Made by a program: the position numbers and the translations under genes
NCBI RefSeq assembly: GCF_000344805.1
Contig: NC_020453.1
Coordinates: forward strand, 2,356,001 to 2,420,000
From: Bradyrhizobium oligotrophicum S58
GTDB lineage: Bacteria; Pseudomonadota; Alphaproteobacteria; Rhizobiales; Xanthobacteraceae
DNA: 64,000 nucleotides
Direction: 5' to 3'
Part shown: positions 1-8,633 of the stretch, piece after piece
Layout of the letters: each line of letters starts with the position of its first letter
How positions within the stretch are numbered: the stretch's first letter is position 1
The notes under the pieces: generated by a model
The model's input: the letters and a program-made list of their open reading frames with translations, nothing else
Told to the model about the DNA's origin: nothing
Databases searched by the model: none

Positions 1-529
1 GCGCCATCATTCCCGAATAGCCGGTGTCGGAGAAGCGTGCGGTCTGGTTGTTGGCGAGCTTGCGGATGACCTGGCGTTCGCCGCGATCGACGATGATGTC
101 GGTCACGGCCTCGGTCAGATGCGGGCGTCCGGAGATCGCCATCAGGTGGTCCTGGCCCTTGGTCGAGGCGACCTCGACCAGCGTATGTTCGGTCAGCCGG
201 GTCGAGTGCATCAGGACGTTCTCGGCGACGGAGATCTCGTCGTCGCGGGCCAACTGCTGGATCAGGTCGACGGGCGCATAGTCGACCGGCGCGAGATGCT
301 TGCTGAGCTCGGCCCGCGCGCGGGTCTCGACCCGCGAGACCAGCATGCAGAGCACGTTGTCGAACACCTTGATCTGGTCCTCGCTGAGGCGTTCGCCATC
401 GTGCAGGAACAGGTTGGTGACCTGGCGCAGCGTGTGGACGCGCTTCTCGGACGAGCCGCCGCGAACGGCCTCTTCGAGCTCGGCGATGATGGAGTTTTCT
501 GAGTGTGGAAGCTGTTCTGGCTGATGCAC
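1..529 (-). CDS. DUF2336 domain protein, partial (C-terminus beyond left edge)
   Basis: On the minus strand an open frame runs from a GTG at 529 to the left edge, so the C-terminal part is missing. It reads ...SIIAELEEAVRGGSSEKR..., then TLRQVTNLFLHDGERLSEDQ and further helical repeat-like sequence. This matches my memory of the alphaproteobacterial DUF2336 family, HEAT-like proteins of unknown function, often about 350-400 aa. The frame is closed upstream by a TAA near 635. No ATG lies between that stop and the homologous part, so GTG at 529 is the best start, but no strong ribosome site precedes it. Overlapping plus-strand frames here are shadows. Confidence 0.7.
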   Translation of the reverse strand, partial: MHQPEQLPHSENSIIAELEEAVRGGSSEKRVHTLRQVTNLFLHDGERLSEDQIKVFDNVLCMLVSRVETRARAELSKHLAPVDYAPVDLIQQLARDDEISVAENVLMHSTRLTEHTLVEVASTKGQDHLMAISGRPHLTEAVTDIIVDRGERQVIRKLANNQTARFSDTGYSGMMA

Positions 530-1061
530 GCTTTGCGCCCGTCTGGTCCGGAATGCCGGCGCAGCAGCGATGCACGTCTGCCACGCTGCAGGCTCTCGGC
601 GGGGGCAGTTTTCGGCACGGGCGATAACAATGTGTTAGGCCAGCGGGAGGTAGTACTCCGGAGAAACACGGATACGGAAAATTAAGACGGAGCGTCTAAA
701 GGGAAAGAGGAGCCGGACCTCGGCCTTGACGCGAATTGCCGGGAATTGGACGCAACGAGGTGCGAGCACCCTCGTCCAGCACGGGCCGAAGCGACGGCGT
801 GTGACGGAAAGGTTAACGATCTCATAAGGTCAGACGCCTCTCTTCATCCAGTCTCGCCGTCGCCCTCGATCTCACGTCAGTTGTCATCCCTTCAAGGATT
901 GAAGTTTAAATCACATTCTTGACGCGGTCGCCTTTGCCGCATCTCGGCCCGTCCTGCATGTCCGCGAGGCGCCGAACGACGTGCGCGCTCGTGTCAAAAA
1001 ACAGCGCCAGCGTTGAGCCTCATCCCGTGCGATAATCGGTTCGCAAATCTTTGAGGTCGCC
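530..1061. other. Intergenic region between divergent genes
   Basis: About 530 bases separate the DUF2336 gene (minus) from the dehydrogenase (plus). I see no convincing coding frame. The minus-strand frame at 911-1321 is antisense to the dehydrogenase. The stretch should hold two divergent promoters, but no clear -35/-10 pair or palindrome stands out. Confidence 0.5.
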
Positions 1062-1919
1062 ATGAAATCCGTCGTCGTCACCGGGGCATCCACCGGCATT
1101 GGTTTCGCCTGTTCGAAGCTGCTGCTCGCACGCGGCTTCCGGGTGTTCGGGAGCGTTCGCAAGCCGGCGGATGCCGAGCGTCTGCGAAGCGAGCTCGGTG
1201 CCAACTTCACCCCGCTGCTGTTCGACGTGACCGACGAGGCGGCGGTGAAGGCTGCGGCCGCCGAGGTGCGCGCCGCTCTCAATGGTGAGGCACTCGCTGG
1301 CCTCGTGAACAATGCGGGCATCGCGGTCGCCGGCCCCGTGACGGAGCTGCCGATCGACCAGTTTCGTCATCAGATGGAGGTCAACGTCATTGGTCCCGTG
1401 ATCGCGACCCAGGCGTTCGCGCCGCTGCTCGGGGTTGATCCGGCGATGACGGGCGCGCGCGGACGGATCGTGATGATCAGCTCGGTCGCGGGTCGCAACG
1501 GCAATCCGCTGATGGCGCCTTATTCGACCTCCAAGCATGCGGTCGAAGGGCTGGCGGAGAGCCTGCGCCGCGAATTGATGCTGTTCGGCATCGACGTCAT
1601 CATCATTGCGCCGGGGGCGGTGAAGACGCCGATCTGGGCCAAGGCGGAGGAGGTCGATCTGTCGCCGTATCAGAGCTCGCCGTTCTATCCGGCGCTGCAG
1701 AAGGTGCGCGGCTTCATGCTGCAGCTCGGCAATACCGGACTGCCGGCCGAGACCATCGGCGAGCGGGTGTACGAAGCCCTGACCGCGCCGTCGCCCAAGG
1801 TTCGCTACGAGATCGCGCCCGATCCGCTGCGGCAGTTGATCGTGCGCGCGCTTCCCAAGCGGACAGTCGACCGCATCATCGCCAAGCGGCTCGGCCTGAC
1901 CTCGGCGACCAAGGCCTGA
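1062..1919 (+). CDS. Short-chain dehydrogenase/reductase (SDR family)
   Basis: A 285-aa cytoplasmic NAD(P)-dependent oxidoreductase of the classical SDR type. The Rossmann glycine motif TGASTGIG is at residues 7-14, NNAG at 83-86, the serine pair at 140-141 and the catalytic YSTSK at 154-158, so all catalytic residues are present. The sequence after the active site (IIAPGAVKTPIW) is typical of SDRs that act on alcohols, steroids or retinol-like substrates, but the real substrate cannot be read from sequence. The start is ATG at 1062, close to the family's usual N-terminus. A small unknown gene follows after 8 bases and is probably co-transcribed. Confidence 0.92.
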   Translation: MKSVVVTGASTGIGFACSKLLLARGFRVFGSVRKPADAERLRSELGANFTPLLFDVTDEAAVKAAAAEVRAALNGEALAGLVNNAGIAVAGPVTELPIDQFRHQMEVNVIGPVIATQAFAPLLGVDPAMTGARGRIVMISSVAGRNGNPLMAPYSTSKHAVEGLAESLRRELMLFGIDVIIIAPGAVKTPIWAKAEEVDLSPYQSSPFYPALQKVRGFMLQLGNTGLPAETIGERVYEALTAPSPKVRYEIAPDPLRQLIVRALPKRTVDRIIAKRLGLTSATKA

Positions 1920-1927
1920 AGCGGACG

Positions 1928-2230
1928 ATGACGACGAGCGGCAAGACCCAGGCGGAGCTCACGCGCCTGGTCGAGGACGCGATCCGGGCACAGCCGGGAT
2001 GCGAGACCGCACGCGTGCCGGCCGTCCAGGCCATCGAAGTGCGCAGCGGCCGCAACTGGGAGATCCCCCACGTCGTGCTCGGCGACAGCCTGATCAGCGA
2101 CGTCGACCGCGCGGTCATGAGCGTGCAGCGCCGGCTCGGGCGGGAGTTTCATCTGATGGGCGATCCCGACGCCGCGGAGCCCGCATCGGACGCCGCCGGG
2201 GCGCCGCACACCGCCTCGGAGGAATCCTGA
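1928..2230 (+). CDS. Small hypothetical protein, 100 aa
   Basis: I do not recognise this family. The first 75 residues look folded: helical LTRLVEDAIRAQPG, then a strand-like AIEVRSGRNWEIPHVVLG, then a helix ending in RRLGREFHLMGD. The last 25 residues are rich in Ala, Glu, Pro and Ser and are probably disordered. There is no signal peptide or membrane segment. It begins 8 bases after the dehydrogenase stop, so the two are probably one transcript. It ends 9 bases before the stop of the convergent response-regulator gene. Confidence 0.65.
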   Translation: MTTSGKTQAELTRLVEDAIRAQPGCETARVPAVQAIEVRSGRNWEIPHVVLGDSLISDVDRAVMSVQRRLGREFHLMGDPDAAEPASDAAGAPHTASEES

Positions 2231-2239
2231 GGCTGCGGC

Positions 2240-2881
2240 TCAATTCAGCAGGCCCTGCCGCAACGCCAGCCGCACCAGCTCGATATCCGTGGCGACGCCG
2301 AGCTTGTCCTTGATCAGCGAGTGCAGATTGGCGACCGTCTTCGGGCTGAGATGGAGCGCCGATGCGATATCCTCGGTGCTGCGTTCGGCGAGCAGCATCT
2401 GCATCACCTCGAATTCGCGCGCCGTCAGCACGTCGGCGGCCGCCCGTTCGCCGGAGAGACGGCTGAGCGCAAGCTCGTGATCGATGTCGGGGCTGATCGC
2501 GATGTGGCCGGCGAGCACGTCCATGACGGCGCGCAGGAGGATCTCCGGCGGGCTGCTCTTGGTGACGTAGCCGCGCGCGCCGGCGCGGATCGCCTGCACG
2601 GCGAAGCCTGCATTCTCATGCATCGTGAAAACCAGGATGCGCGCGCCGCGGTCCCATTGCCGGATGCGGCGGATGCCTTCGATGCCGCCGACACCCGGCA
2701 TGCTCAAATCCATGATGACGAGATCGGGCCTGACCTCCTTGAACAGCCGGTAGGCTTCGGCGCCGTCGGCGGCTTCGGCGACCACCCGCAGGCCCGGCTG
2801 CTTCTGCAGCATCGCGCGATAGCCCTCGCGAACGACGGCATGGTCGTCGACCAGCAGGATGGTGCCGGCGGGCGTGCTCAT
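2240..2881 (-). CDS. Two-component response regulator, NarL/FixJ type
   Basis: A 213-aa DNA-binding response regulator. The receiver domain (about residues 6-125) has the acidic pair D12/D13, the phosphoacceptor D58 in LVIMDLSMPG and the conserved lysine in GYVTKSSP. The LuxR-type helix-turn-helix follows (about 150-210; LTAREFEVMQMLLAER, then IASALHLSPKTVANLHS). Its start overlaps the last codon of the upstream histidine kinase by four bases (ATGA), so the two are translationally coupled and very likely cognate. Targets are not evident. The nearby DUF3280-like gene, divergently placed beyond the kinase, is one candidate. Confidence 0.93.
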   Translation of the reverse strand: MSTPAGTILLVDDHAVVREGYRAMLQKQPGLRVVAEAADGAEAYRLFKEVRPDLVIMDLSMPGVGGIEGIRRIRQWDRGARILVFTMHENAGFAVQAIRAGARGYVTKSSPPEILLRAVMDVLAGHIAISPDIDHELALSRLSGERAAADVLTAREFEVMQMLLAERSTEDIASALHLSPKTVANLHSLIKDKLGVATDIELVRLALRQGLLN

Positions 2882-4368
2882 GCGGCGCAGGCCGCTGCCG
2901 GCTGGGTTTGCTCAAACGAGGGGGCGGGCACTGCCGGGAGAGGGATCACGACGCTGAGCTGTGCGCCGCCATTCTGTCCGGCCGCGAAGCTCATCTTGCC
3001 TCCCAGCGTCGCGACGCGCTCGCGCATGCCGAGCAGGCCCATGCCTGATGTCCCGACGGTCTCGGAGGCTGGGCCATCGTCCTCGACGGTGAGTGCAATG
3101 GCCGCGCTGCCGTCGCCGGGCCGATCATGACGCGCCAGCTGCAGCCGCACGCGCGTCGCCCCGGCGTGCTTGGCGGCGTTGGTGAGCGCCTCCTGGGCGA
3201 TGCGATAGAGGTTGATGGCGATCATGTCGGAGACCTGGTCGATGCCGCCCGACAGCTCGATCTCGAACCGGGTCGGTCCTTGCTGCCGCCTGTTCCAGCC
3301 TGCGACCAGGCCTTCGAGGCTGGCGGCCAGGCCGAGCTGGTCGACGTCGGGCGGGCGCAGCCGCACCAACGTGCCGCGCAGCATGTCCATCATGTCGGCG
3401 GCGGCGCGGGCGATGCTGTCGCATTCGCCAACCAGGGCCGGGCAATCCTGCGCGGCGCTGTGACGGATCGAGGCCGCGAGCGCGCGGATCGCCGCCAGCG
3501 ACTGGCCGAATTCATCATGCAGCTCGCGCGCGAGGTGGCGGCGCTCGTCGTCCTCCAGCGCAATCAGGCGCCGGGTCAGTTCGCTGCGCTGGGCGAGCGC
3601 CGTCTCCAGGCCCTCCGCAAGCTGGTTGAAGGCGTCGCGGATCGCGGAGAGCTCGGCGAGGTCGAACGGCGGCAATCGCGCCGACAGATCATTGGCGGCG
3701 ATCCGTTCCAGGCCGGCGCGGATCAGCCGAGTCGGGCGCAGCGCGCGCGCCAGCGCGGTGTAGGCCAGCACGCACAGCAGCACCAGCGCCGTTCCGAGCA
3801 CCGGCAGCAGCCGGCCGAGCTCACGCCAGGCTTCCGCGGTCATGGCGCCGGCATCGGTCCAGACGACGGCGTCGCCGGTCTTGCCGTCGCGAAACACGAC
3901 CGGCCGCGCCGCTTCCCGGCCGGGATCGAACAGCTGCCGATACAGCAGCGTGAAGGCGCGGGGCGGATCGTTCGTCTGCGCTTCGGCGCCGCCGCAGATG
4001 CGCTGCACGATCGCGCCGTCGAGGCCGCGATAGGCGATGCAGACGCCGGGTCCGATCGCTGCGGCCGCGACCGCATCGAGATCGGGAAAGCCGGCCTGCG
4101 GGCTGTTGACCCAGTGCATCTTGCTCTGCTGCAATTGCAGCGTCCGGGCCGTGATCTCGGCGATCCGTTCGTTGCGCAGATGCGCCGAGCGGTCGATGTC
4201 GAACAGGACATAGGCTGAGATCGCCGCGAAGCACAGCGCCGACACCACGGCGATGCGCAGGGTCAGGCGGTATTTGAGATCGTAGCGGGTCAACATTGTC
4301 AGCGCGTCCAAGCGAGCCCCGGCCCGAGCGGCATTTAACGTCAGAACATCGGGGGCAGAAAGCGCCAC
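2878..4368 (-). CDS. Sensor histidine kinase, NarX/UhpB type (HisKA_3)
   Basis: A 496-aa inner-membrane sensor kinase. A transmembrane helix lies near residues 38-57, followed by a periplasmic region of about 120 residues, a second helix near 187-208 and a HAMP linker (about 205-255). The dimerisation and phosphoacceptor motif is LARELHDEFGQSLAAIRAL, with H284. A HATPase_c domain (about 385-480) has the N-box NLYRIAQEALTNAAKHA and the G-box GMGLLGMRERV. A later start at 4296 (MLTRYDLKYRL) is at least as likely, because the first 24 residues look uncharacteristic. It overlaps the response regulator by four bases. The ligand sensed by the periplasmic domain is unknown. Confidence 0.92.
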   Translation of the reverse strand: MALSAPDVLTLNAARAGARLDALTMLTRYDLKYRLTLRIAVVSALCFAAISAYVLFDIDRSAHLRNERIAEITARTLQLQQSKMHWVNSPQAGFPDLDAVAAAAIGPGVCIAYRGLDGAIVQRICGGAEAQTNDPPRAFTLLYRQLFDPGREAARPVVFRDGKTGDAVVWTDAGAMTAEAWRELGRLLPVLGTALVLLCVLAYTALARALRPTRLIRAGLERIAANDLSARLPPFDLAELSAIRDAFNQLAEGLETALAQRSELTRRLIALEDDERRHLARELHDEFGQSLAAIRALAASIRHSAAQDCPALVGECDSIARAAADMMDMLRGTLVRLRPPDVDQLGLAASLEGLVAGWNRRQQGPTRFEIELSGGIDQVSDMIAINLYRIAQEALTNAAKHAGATRVRLQLARHDRPGDGSAAIALTVEDDGPASETVGTSGMGLLGMRERVATLGGKMSFAAGQNGGAQLSVVIPLPAVPAPSFEQTQPAAACAA

Positions 4369-4486
4369 GGCCCGCTCGTCGCCACGCCGTGAAATTTTCC
4401 CGTGGCTCGCCGTGACCGCGCCCCGTTCTGCCGCAGGGCCGCGCGTCTAGCCTCGGGTGATGCAAAACAAGTCGCTCGGGGGTCCC

Positions 4487-5431
4487 ATGTCGAACCGTCG
4501 CTTCCTCCATTGCCTCGTTCTCGCGCTCACCCTCGCGGCCGGCCCGGTCCGCGCCGAGACCGCCTCGAACCGCGTTCCGGCCGTGCTGGTCGACGATTTC
4601 AGCTATCTCGACACCTCCGGCGAGCCGGTCGACCAGACGGCAGTGCATCAGCGGCGGCTGGAGGCCTTCATCGCCGCGCTCCGGCGCGACGTCGCGGCCG
4701 ACGCGCGGCTGCGCCTGGTCAGTCCCGTCTGCGGCGCCTCCTGTCCTCCGGCCGATGCACCGCCTGCCGTCCGGCTGCAGATGGCCGCCGGGGCCGGCGC
4801 CGACGTCGTGATCACCGGCGGCGTGCAGAAGCTCTCCACCCTGGTGCAATGGGCGCGGGCGTCGGCGATCGAGGTCGCGTCCAACCGGGTGCTGTTCGAC
4901 AAGATCTTCACCTTCCGGGGCGACTCCGACGAGGCCTGGGAGCGCGCCGAGATATTCGTCTCGCGCCAGGCCCGCGACGCGCTGGCGCCGCCGGAGCCGA
5001 TCCGGTTGGTGCTGCTGCCGTTCGAGCTCGAGGACACCAGCGCCGGTGCCGCGCTCGGCGAAAGCGAGTCCGACCAAAAGGGGCTGCAGGAAGCGACCGC
5101 TGCGGTGCGGCAGCTGCTGGCGCAGTCCGGCCGCTATCGCCTGGTCGAGGCGTCCGGCGAGATCAAGCAGGGGCAGCCGATGCGCGAATGCGATGATTGC
5201 GAAGTCCGGGCTGCCCGCGCGCTCGGCGCCCAGCAGTCGCTGCTCGGCATCGTCAGGCGGATCGGCCGCACCGAATACATCATCGGCTTCCGCGTCCGCC
5301 AGGCAGACAGCGGTGCGCTCGTCGCCGCAGGCGACAGCGGGCTGCGCCTCGGCGCCAACTATTCATGGAGCCGCGGCGCGGCGCGCCTGGTGCGCGAGCG
5401 GCTGCTCGAGACCGGCGGCGCGCAGCGTTGA
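4487..5431 (+). CDS. Secreted two-repeat protein, DUF3280/DUF2380-like
   Basis: A 314-aa exported protein. The signal peptide is clear (FLHCLVLALTLAAGPVRA, cut before ETASN). It contains two related halves. The first has VLVDDFSYLDTSGEPVDQ, then a helix RRLEAFIAALRRDV. The second has LVLLPFELEDTSAGAALGES, then a helix and SGRYRLVEASGE. This resembles the DUF2380/DUF3280 families, which to my memory sit beside two-component systems in methylotrophic alphaproteobacteria. I chose ATG at 4487 because the signal peptide begins there; an in-frame ATG at 4457 adds ten residues. It is divergent from the histidine kinase. Function is unknown; the cysteine pairs in each half could form disulfides in the periplasm. 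Confidence 0.72.
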   Translation: MSNRRFLHCLVLALTLAAGPVRAETASNRVPAVLVDDFSYLDTSGEPVDQTAVHQRRLEAFIAALRRDVAADARLRLVSPVCGASCPPADAPPAVRLQMAAGAGADVVITGGVQKLSTLVQWARASAIEVASNRVLFDKIFTFRGDSDEAWERAEIFVSRQARDALAPPEPIRLVLLPFELEDTSAGAALGESESDQKGLQEATAAVRQLLAQSGRYRLVEASGEIKQGQPMRECDDCEVRAARALGAQQSLLGIVRRIGRTEYIIGFRVRQADSGALVAAGDSGLRLGANYSWSRGAARLVRERLLETGGAQR

Positions 5432-5582
5432 ACCGGCCGCGCCGACAATGTGCCGGAGCGGCGGCCGGGCCGCTTCGCGCCGCGAGACGACACGCCGCTC
5501 TCCGTGCGATTCCGGACTGTTGTTATTTGTGACGATTTCATTACGGTCGCATGACAGGGTAGGGTGTCCTTGAGCTGCCGGC

Positions 5583-7328
5583 ATGCGCCGGCGAAGGGCG
5601 CCTCCTGTCGATCGCCTGATGTCACTGACCCCGAACCACGAACCGATCACGACGCTCGCCGCGGCCAGCGCGACACGTTCAGCCGCCGTGCGGCTATCCG
5701 CAGTCGCGGCGCCGCACGTGGCTGCGCTGGCCTTGATGCTGCACACCGAGACCGATTTCGGCTCGCGGCTCGGCTTTGTGCTGGCGTGGGGTATCCTGAA
5801 CGGCTTCTGGCTGGTGCTGCTGCGGCGGCCTGCGGTGTCGGGCGCGCTGGCGCTGACCATGGTCGTGGTGCTGGTGCTGCTGTCGCAGCTGAAGCACGCC
5901 GTGGTCCAGATGACCGCGAACTTCGTCGACGTGATGCTGATCGACCATGACAGCGCGGCGTTCCTGTTCACGATCTTTCCGAACCTGAAGCTCTCGGTGC
6001 TGGTGGCGGCGGCCGTCGTGCTGCCGTTGATGGGATTGCTGTGGTGGGCCGACCCGTTCCGCGTCGCCCGGCTGCCGGCGCTCGCCGGCAAGCTCGCCTG
6101 CCTAGCGGCGCTGACGCTGTATTCGCTCAACTGGCGCGACGAGGCCTGGCGCGGCTATTACGACGACGGCTATCTGTCGAAGTTCGCGCGTTCCGGCGTC
6201 ACCGCCGTCTCCGACTTCCTCGCCAACGGCTTCATGGAATCCGATGCCACGGCCGACCGCCGGCTGGCGGCCTTCGTTCCGGATTCCTGCCATCCGGCCG
6301 GGCAGCGGCCGAACATCGTGCTGATCCACGACGAATCCAGCTTCGACATCCGCTCGGCGCCGAGCATCAAGGTGCCCGCCGGCTATGGCAGCCACTTCAA
6401 ATCGTTCGACGGCAAGGCGCGCCAGTTCATGGCCGAGAGCAATGGCGGGCCGAGCTGGTTCACCGAGTACAACGTGCTCGCCGGGCTGTCGTCGCGCTCG
6501 TTCGGCCGCTTCGCCTATTTCGTGACCCGGATCGCCGCCGGCCGGGTCGAGCGCGGGCTGCCGCTGGCGCTGCGCCAATGCGGCTACGACACCGCCTCGA
6601 TCTATCCGGCCAACGGCGCCTTCATGAGCGCGCGCAACTTCCAGACCACGATGGGTGTGGATCGCTTCCTCGATGCGCGCGATCTCGGCGCCAAGGGCGT
6701 CGAGCCCGACGGCTTCTTCTACGACGCCGCGCTCGACCTGATGCAGCAGCGGCAGCGCGGCAAGCCGCTGTTCATGTTCGTCTATCTCGCCGCGAATCAT
6801 TTCCCGTGGGAGACGACGTTCCGGCCCGACCTGACGCCGTCATGGCGCGCGCCCGGCAATCTGCCGGCGATCGATGAATATCTGCGGCGGCAGGCGATGA
6901 GCGCATCCGACTATCAGCGCTTCGTCGCCAGCCTGAAGAAGCGGTTCGGCGACCAGCCGTTCCTGATCGTGCGCTATGGTGATCATCAGCCGGAATTCTC
7001 GCCGCACATCCTCGATCCCAAGCTCGACGAGGCCGGCATCGGCGAGAAGCTCGAAAGCTACGATCCGCGCTACTACGCCACCTATTACGCGGTCGACGCG
7101 GTCAATTTCGAGCCGCGCCAGAGCGCGGTCGTGATGGACAGGATCGACGCCGCCTACCTGCCGCTGGTGACCCTGGAGGCGGCCGGCATTCCGCTCGATC
7201 CGTCCTTCGTCGAGCAGAAGGAGATCATGCTCCGTTGCAAGGGCGTGTTCTATGGCTGCGGCGACGGTGCCGAGGCGCGCCGCTTCAACCGCATGCTGAT
7301 CGACGCCGATTTGATCCGGGGGCTGTAA
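5583..7328 (+). CDS. Sulfatase-fold membrane transferase (LTA-synthase/phosphoethanolamine-transferase-like)
   Basis: A 581-aa inner-membrane protein with several hydrophobic helices in the first 190 residues, then a periplasmic alkaline-phosphatase-superfamily domain. The metal-site start NIVLIHDESSFDI, the possible nucleophile region NGGPSWFTEYNVLAGLSSRS and the C-terminal metal site VRYGDHQPE are visible. Relatives move phosphoethanolamine or glycerol phosphate onto lipids or glycans. The actual donor and acceptor are unknown. The usual threonine nucleophile seems to be serine here. ATG at 5619 (MSLTPNHEP) is an alternative start. It stands alone, with a binding-protein gene converging downstream. 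Confidence 0.8.
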   Translation: MRRRRAPPVDRLMSLTPNHEPITTLAAASATRSAAVRLSAVAAPHVAALALMLHTETDFGSRLGFVLAWGILNGFWLVLLRRPAVSGALALTMVVVLVLLSQLKHAVVQMTANFVDVMLIDHDSAAFLFTIFPNLKLSVLVAAAVVLPLMGLLWWADPFRVARLPALAGKLACLAALTLYSLNWRDEAWRGYYDDGYLSKFARSGVTAVSDFLANGFMESDATADRRLAAFVPDSCHPAGQRPNIVLIHDESSFDIRSAPSIKVPAGYGSHFKSFDGKARQFMAESNGGPSWFTEYNVLAGLSSRSFGRFAYFVTRIAAGRVERGLPLALRQCGYDTASIYPANGAFMSARNFQTTMGVDRFLDARDLGAKGVEPDGFFYDAALDLMQQRQRGKPLFMFVYLAANHFPWETTFRPDLTPSWRAPGNLPAIDEYLRRQAMSASDYQRFVASLKKRFGDQPFLIVRYGDHQPEFSPHILDPKLDEAGIGEKLESYDPRYYATYYAVDAVNFEPRQSAVVMDRIDAAYLPLVTLEAAGIPLDPSFVEQKEIMLRCKGVFYGCGDGAEARRFNRMLIDADLIRGL

Positions 7329-7376
7329 CCGGCCGGCGCAGACGCCGACCGGGCGGGGCGGGTTTCTGCGCCGCTG

Positions 7377-8600
7377 CTACTCCGTGGCCGCGTCGGTGAC
7401 GATGCCGCCGATGTTCTGCCAGTGCGCGCCGTCGAACTGGATCATCTGCAGCTGCTTGTTGACGCGATAGTCGGTCGGCGAGGTCGTGATGCTGATGCCG
7501 GGCAGCAGCATGCCGAGCTCGACATGGTCGAGATGGGTGGCCTGCTTCAGCACGTTGTCGCGCGTCAGCTCGTCGCCGCACTGCTTCAGCACCTGGACCA
7601 GCAGCTCGGCGGTGATGTAGCCATAGACGTTGAAGTTCGAGCCCTTGTCGCCGTCGGGATAGTACTTCTCCATGAAGGCCAGATAGCGCTGCACGCCGGG
7701 GTCGTTCTTGAAACCTTCCTCGAGCGGGTCCTTGACGTAGCCGACGCTGATCAGGTCCTTGGCATTCTCGAGCCCGGCAGGCTTCAGGGTCGCGCCCAGC
7801 GAATTGGCATTGATGTCGACGATGTGAACCGGCTTCCAGCCGAGCTCGGCGACCTTCTTGATCGCCTGCGCCGCCTGCTTCGGCGTGGAGGCGCTGAACA
7901 GCAGGTCGGCGCCGGCGTCCTTCAGCTTCAGGATGTGGGAATCGATCGTCGGCTCGGTGATCTCGTACGATGATTCGGCCACGATCATCTTGGCGGCCTT
8001 GTCGCCGAGCCCGGCCTTCAGTCCGGCGAGATAGTCGCGGCCGAGATCGTCGTTCTGGTAGAGCACGCCGATCTTGGCGTCGGGATGAGTCTTGAGGATG
8101 TATTGGCCGTAGATGCGGCCCTCGACGACGTAGCTTGGATTGAAGCCCATCGTCCAAGGAAAGTTCTTGGGATCGGTGAAGCGCGAGGCGCCGGTGGCCG
8201 CGAACAGCTGCGGCACTTTCTTCGCGTTGAGATATTTCTGCACGGCGACGTTCGGCGCGGTGCCGATGATCTGGAACGTCAGCAGCACCTCGTCGCTCTC
8301 GACCAGCTTGCGCACCTGCTCGACCGTCTTCGGCGGCGAATAGGCGTCGTCATACTGGATCAGGTTGATCTTGCGTCCGTTCACGCCGCCCTGGTCGTTG
8401 ACCATTTTCATGTACGCGGCCTGCGCCTTGCCGATGGTCGCATAGGCCGAGGCCGGGCCGCTCAGCGGCACGGTCTGCCCGACCTTGATCTCGCCGTCGC
8501 TGGCGCCGGTATCGTACTTCTTCTCGGCTGATAGCGCCGGCGCCGTCCAGGCGAGCGACAGCAGCGCGAGCGCGGCCAGCGCGGTGGTCCCATTCCTCAT
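7377..8600 (-). CDS. ABC transporter substrate-binding protein, branched-chain amino acid (LivJ) type
   Basis: A 407-aa periplasmic binding protein. Its signal peptide (ALAALALLSLAWTAPALSA) precedes the mature start EKKYDTGASDGEIKVGQT. The type I fold is recognisable by VGQTVPLSGPASAYATIGKA and by GGVNGRKINLIQYDDAYSP, hallmarks of the Peripla_BP_6 family. No LivHMGF permease or ATPase genes lie nearby, so it is an orphan that must use a transporter encoded elsewhere. It is last in a minus-strand series IclR - CoA-transferase - Bug protein - this gene, 33 bases after the Bug stop. That suggests it serves the same organic-acid substrate. Confidence 0.9.
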   Translation of the reverse strand: MRNGTTALAALALLSLAWTAPALSAEKKYDTGASDGEIKVGQTVPLSGPASAYATIGKAQAAYMKMVNDQGGVNGRKINLIQYDDAYSPPKTVEQVRKLVESDEVLLTFQIIGTAPNVAVQKYLNAKKVPQLFAATGASRFTDPKNFPWTMGFNPSYVVEGRIYGQYILKTHPDAKIGVLYQNDDLGRDYLAGLKAGLGDKAAKMIVAESSYEITEPTIDSHILKLKDAGADLLFSASTPKQAAQAIKKVAELGWKPVHIVDINANSLGATLKPAGLENAKDLISVGYVKDPLEEGFKNDPGVQRYLAFMEKYYPDGDKGSNFNVYGYITAELLVQVLKQCGDELTRDNVLKQATHLDHVELGMLLPGISITTSPTDYRVNKQLQMIQFDGAHWQNIGGIVTDAATE

Positions 8601-8633
8601 GACGTTCGACTCCCTTACTACTTTTTGTGAAAC

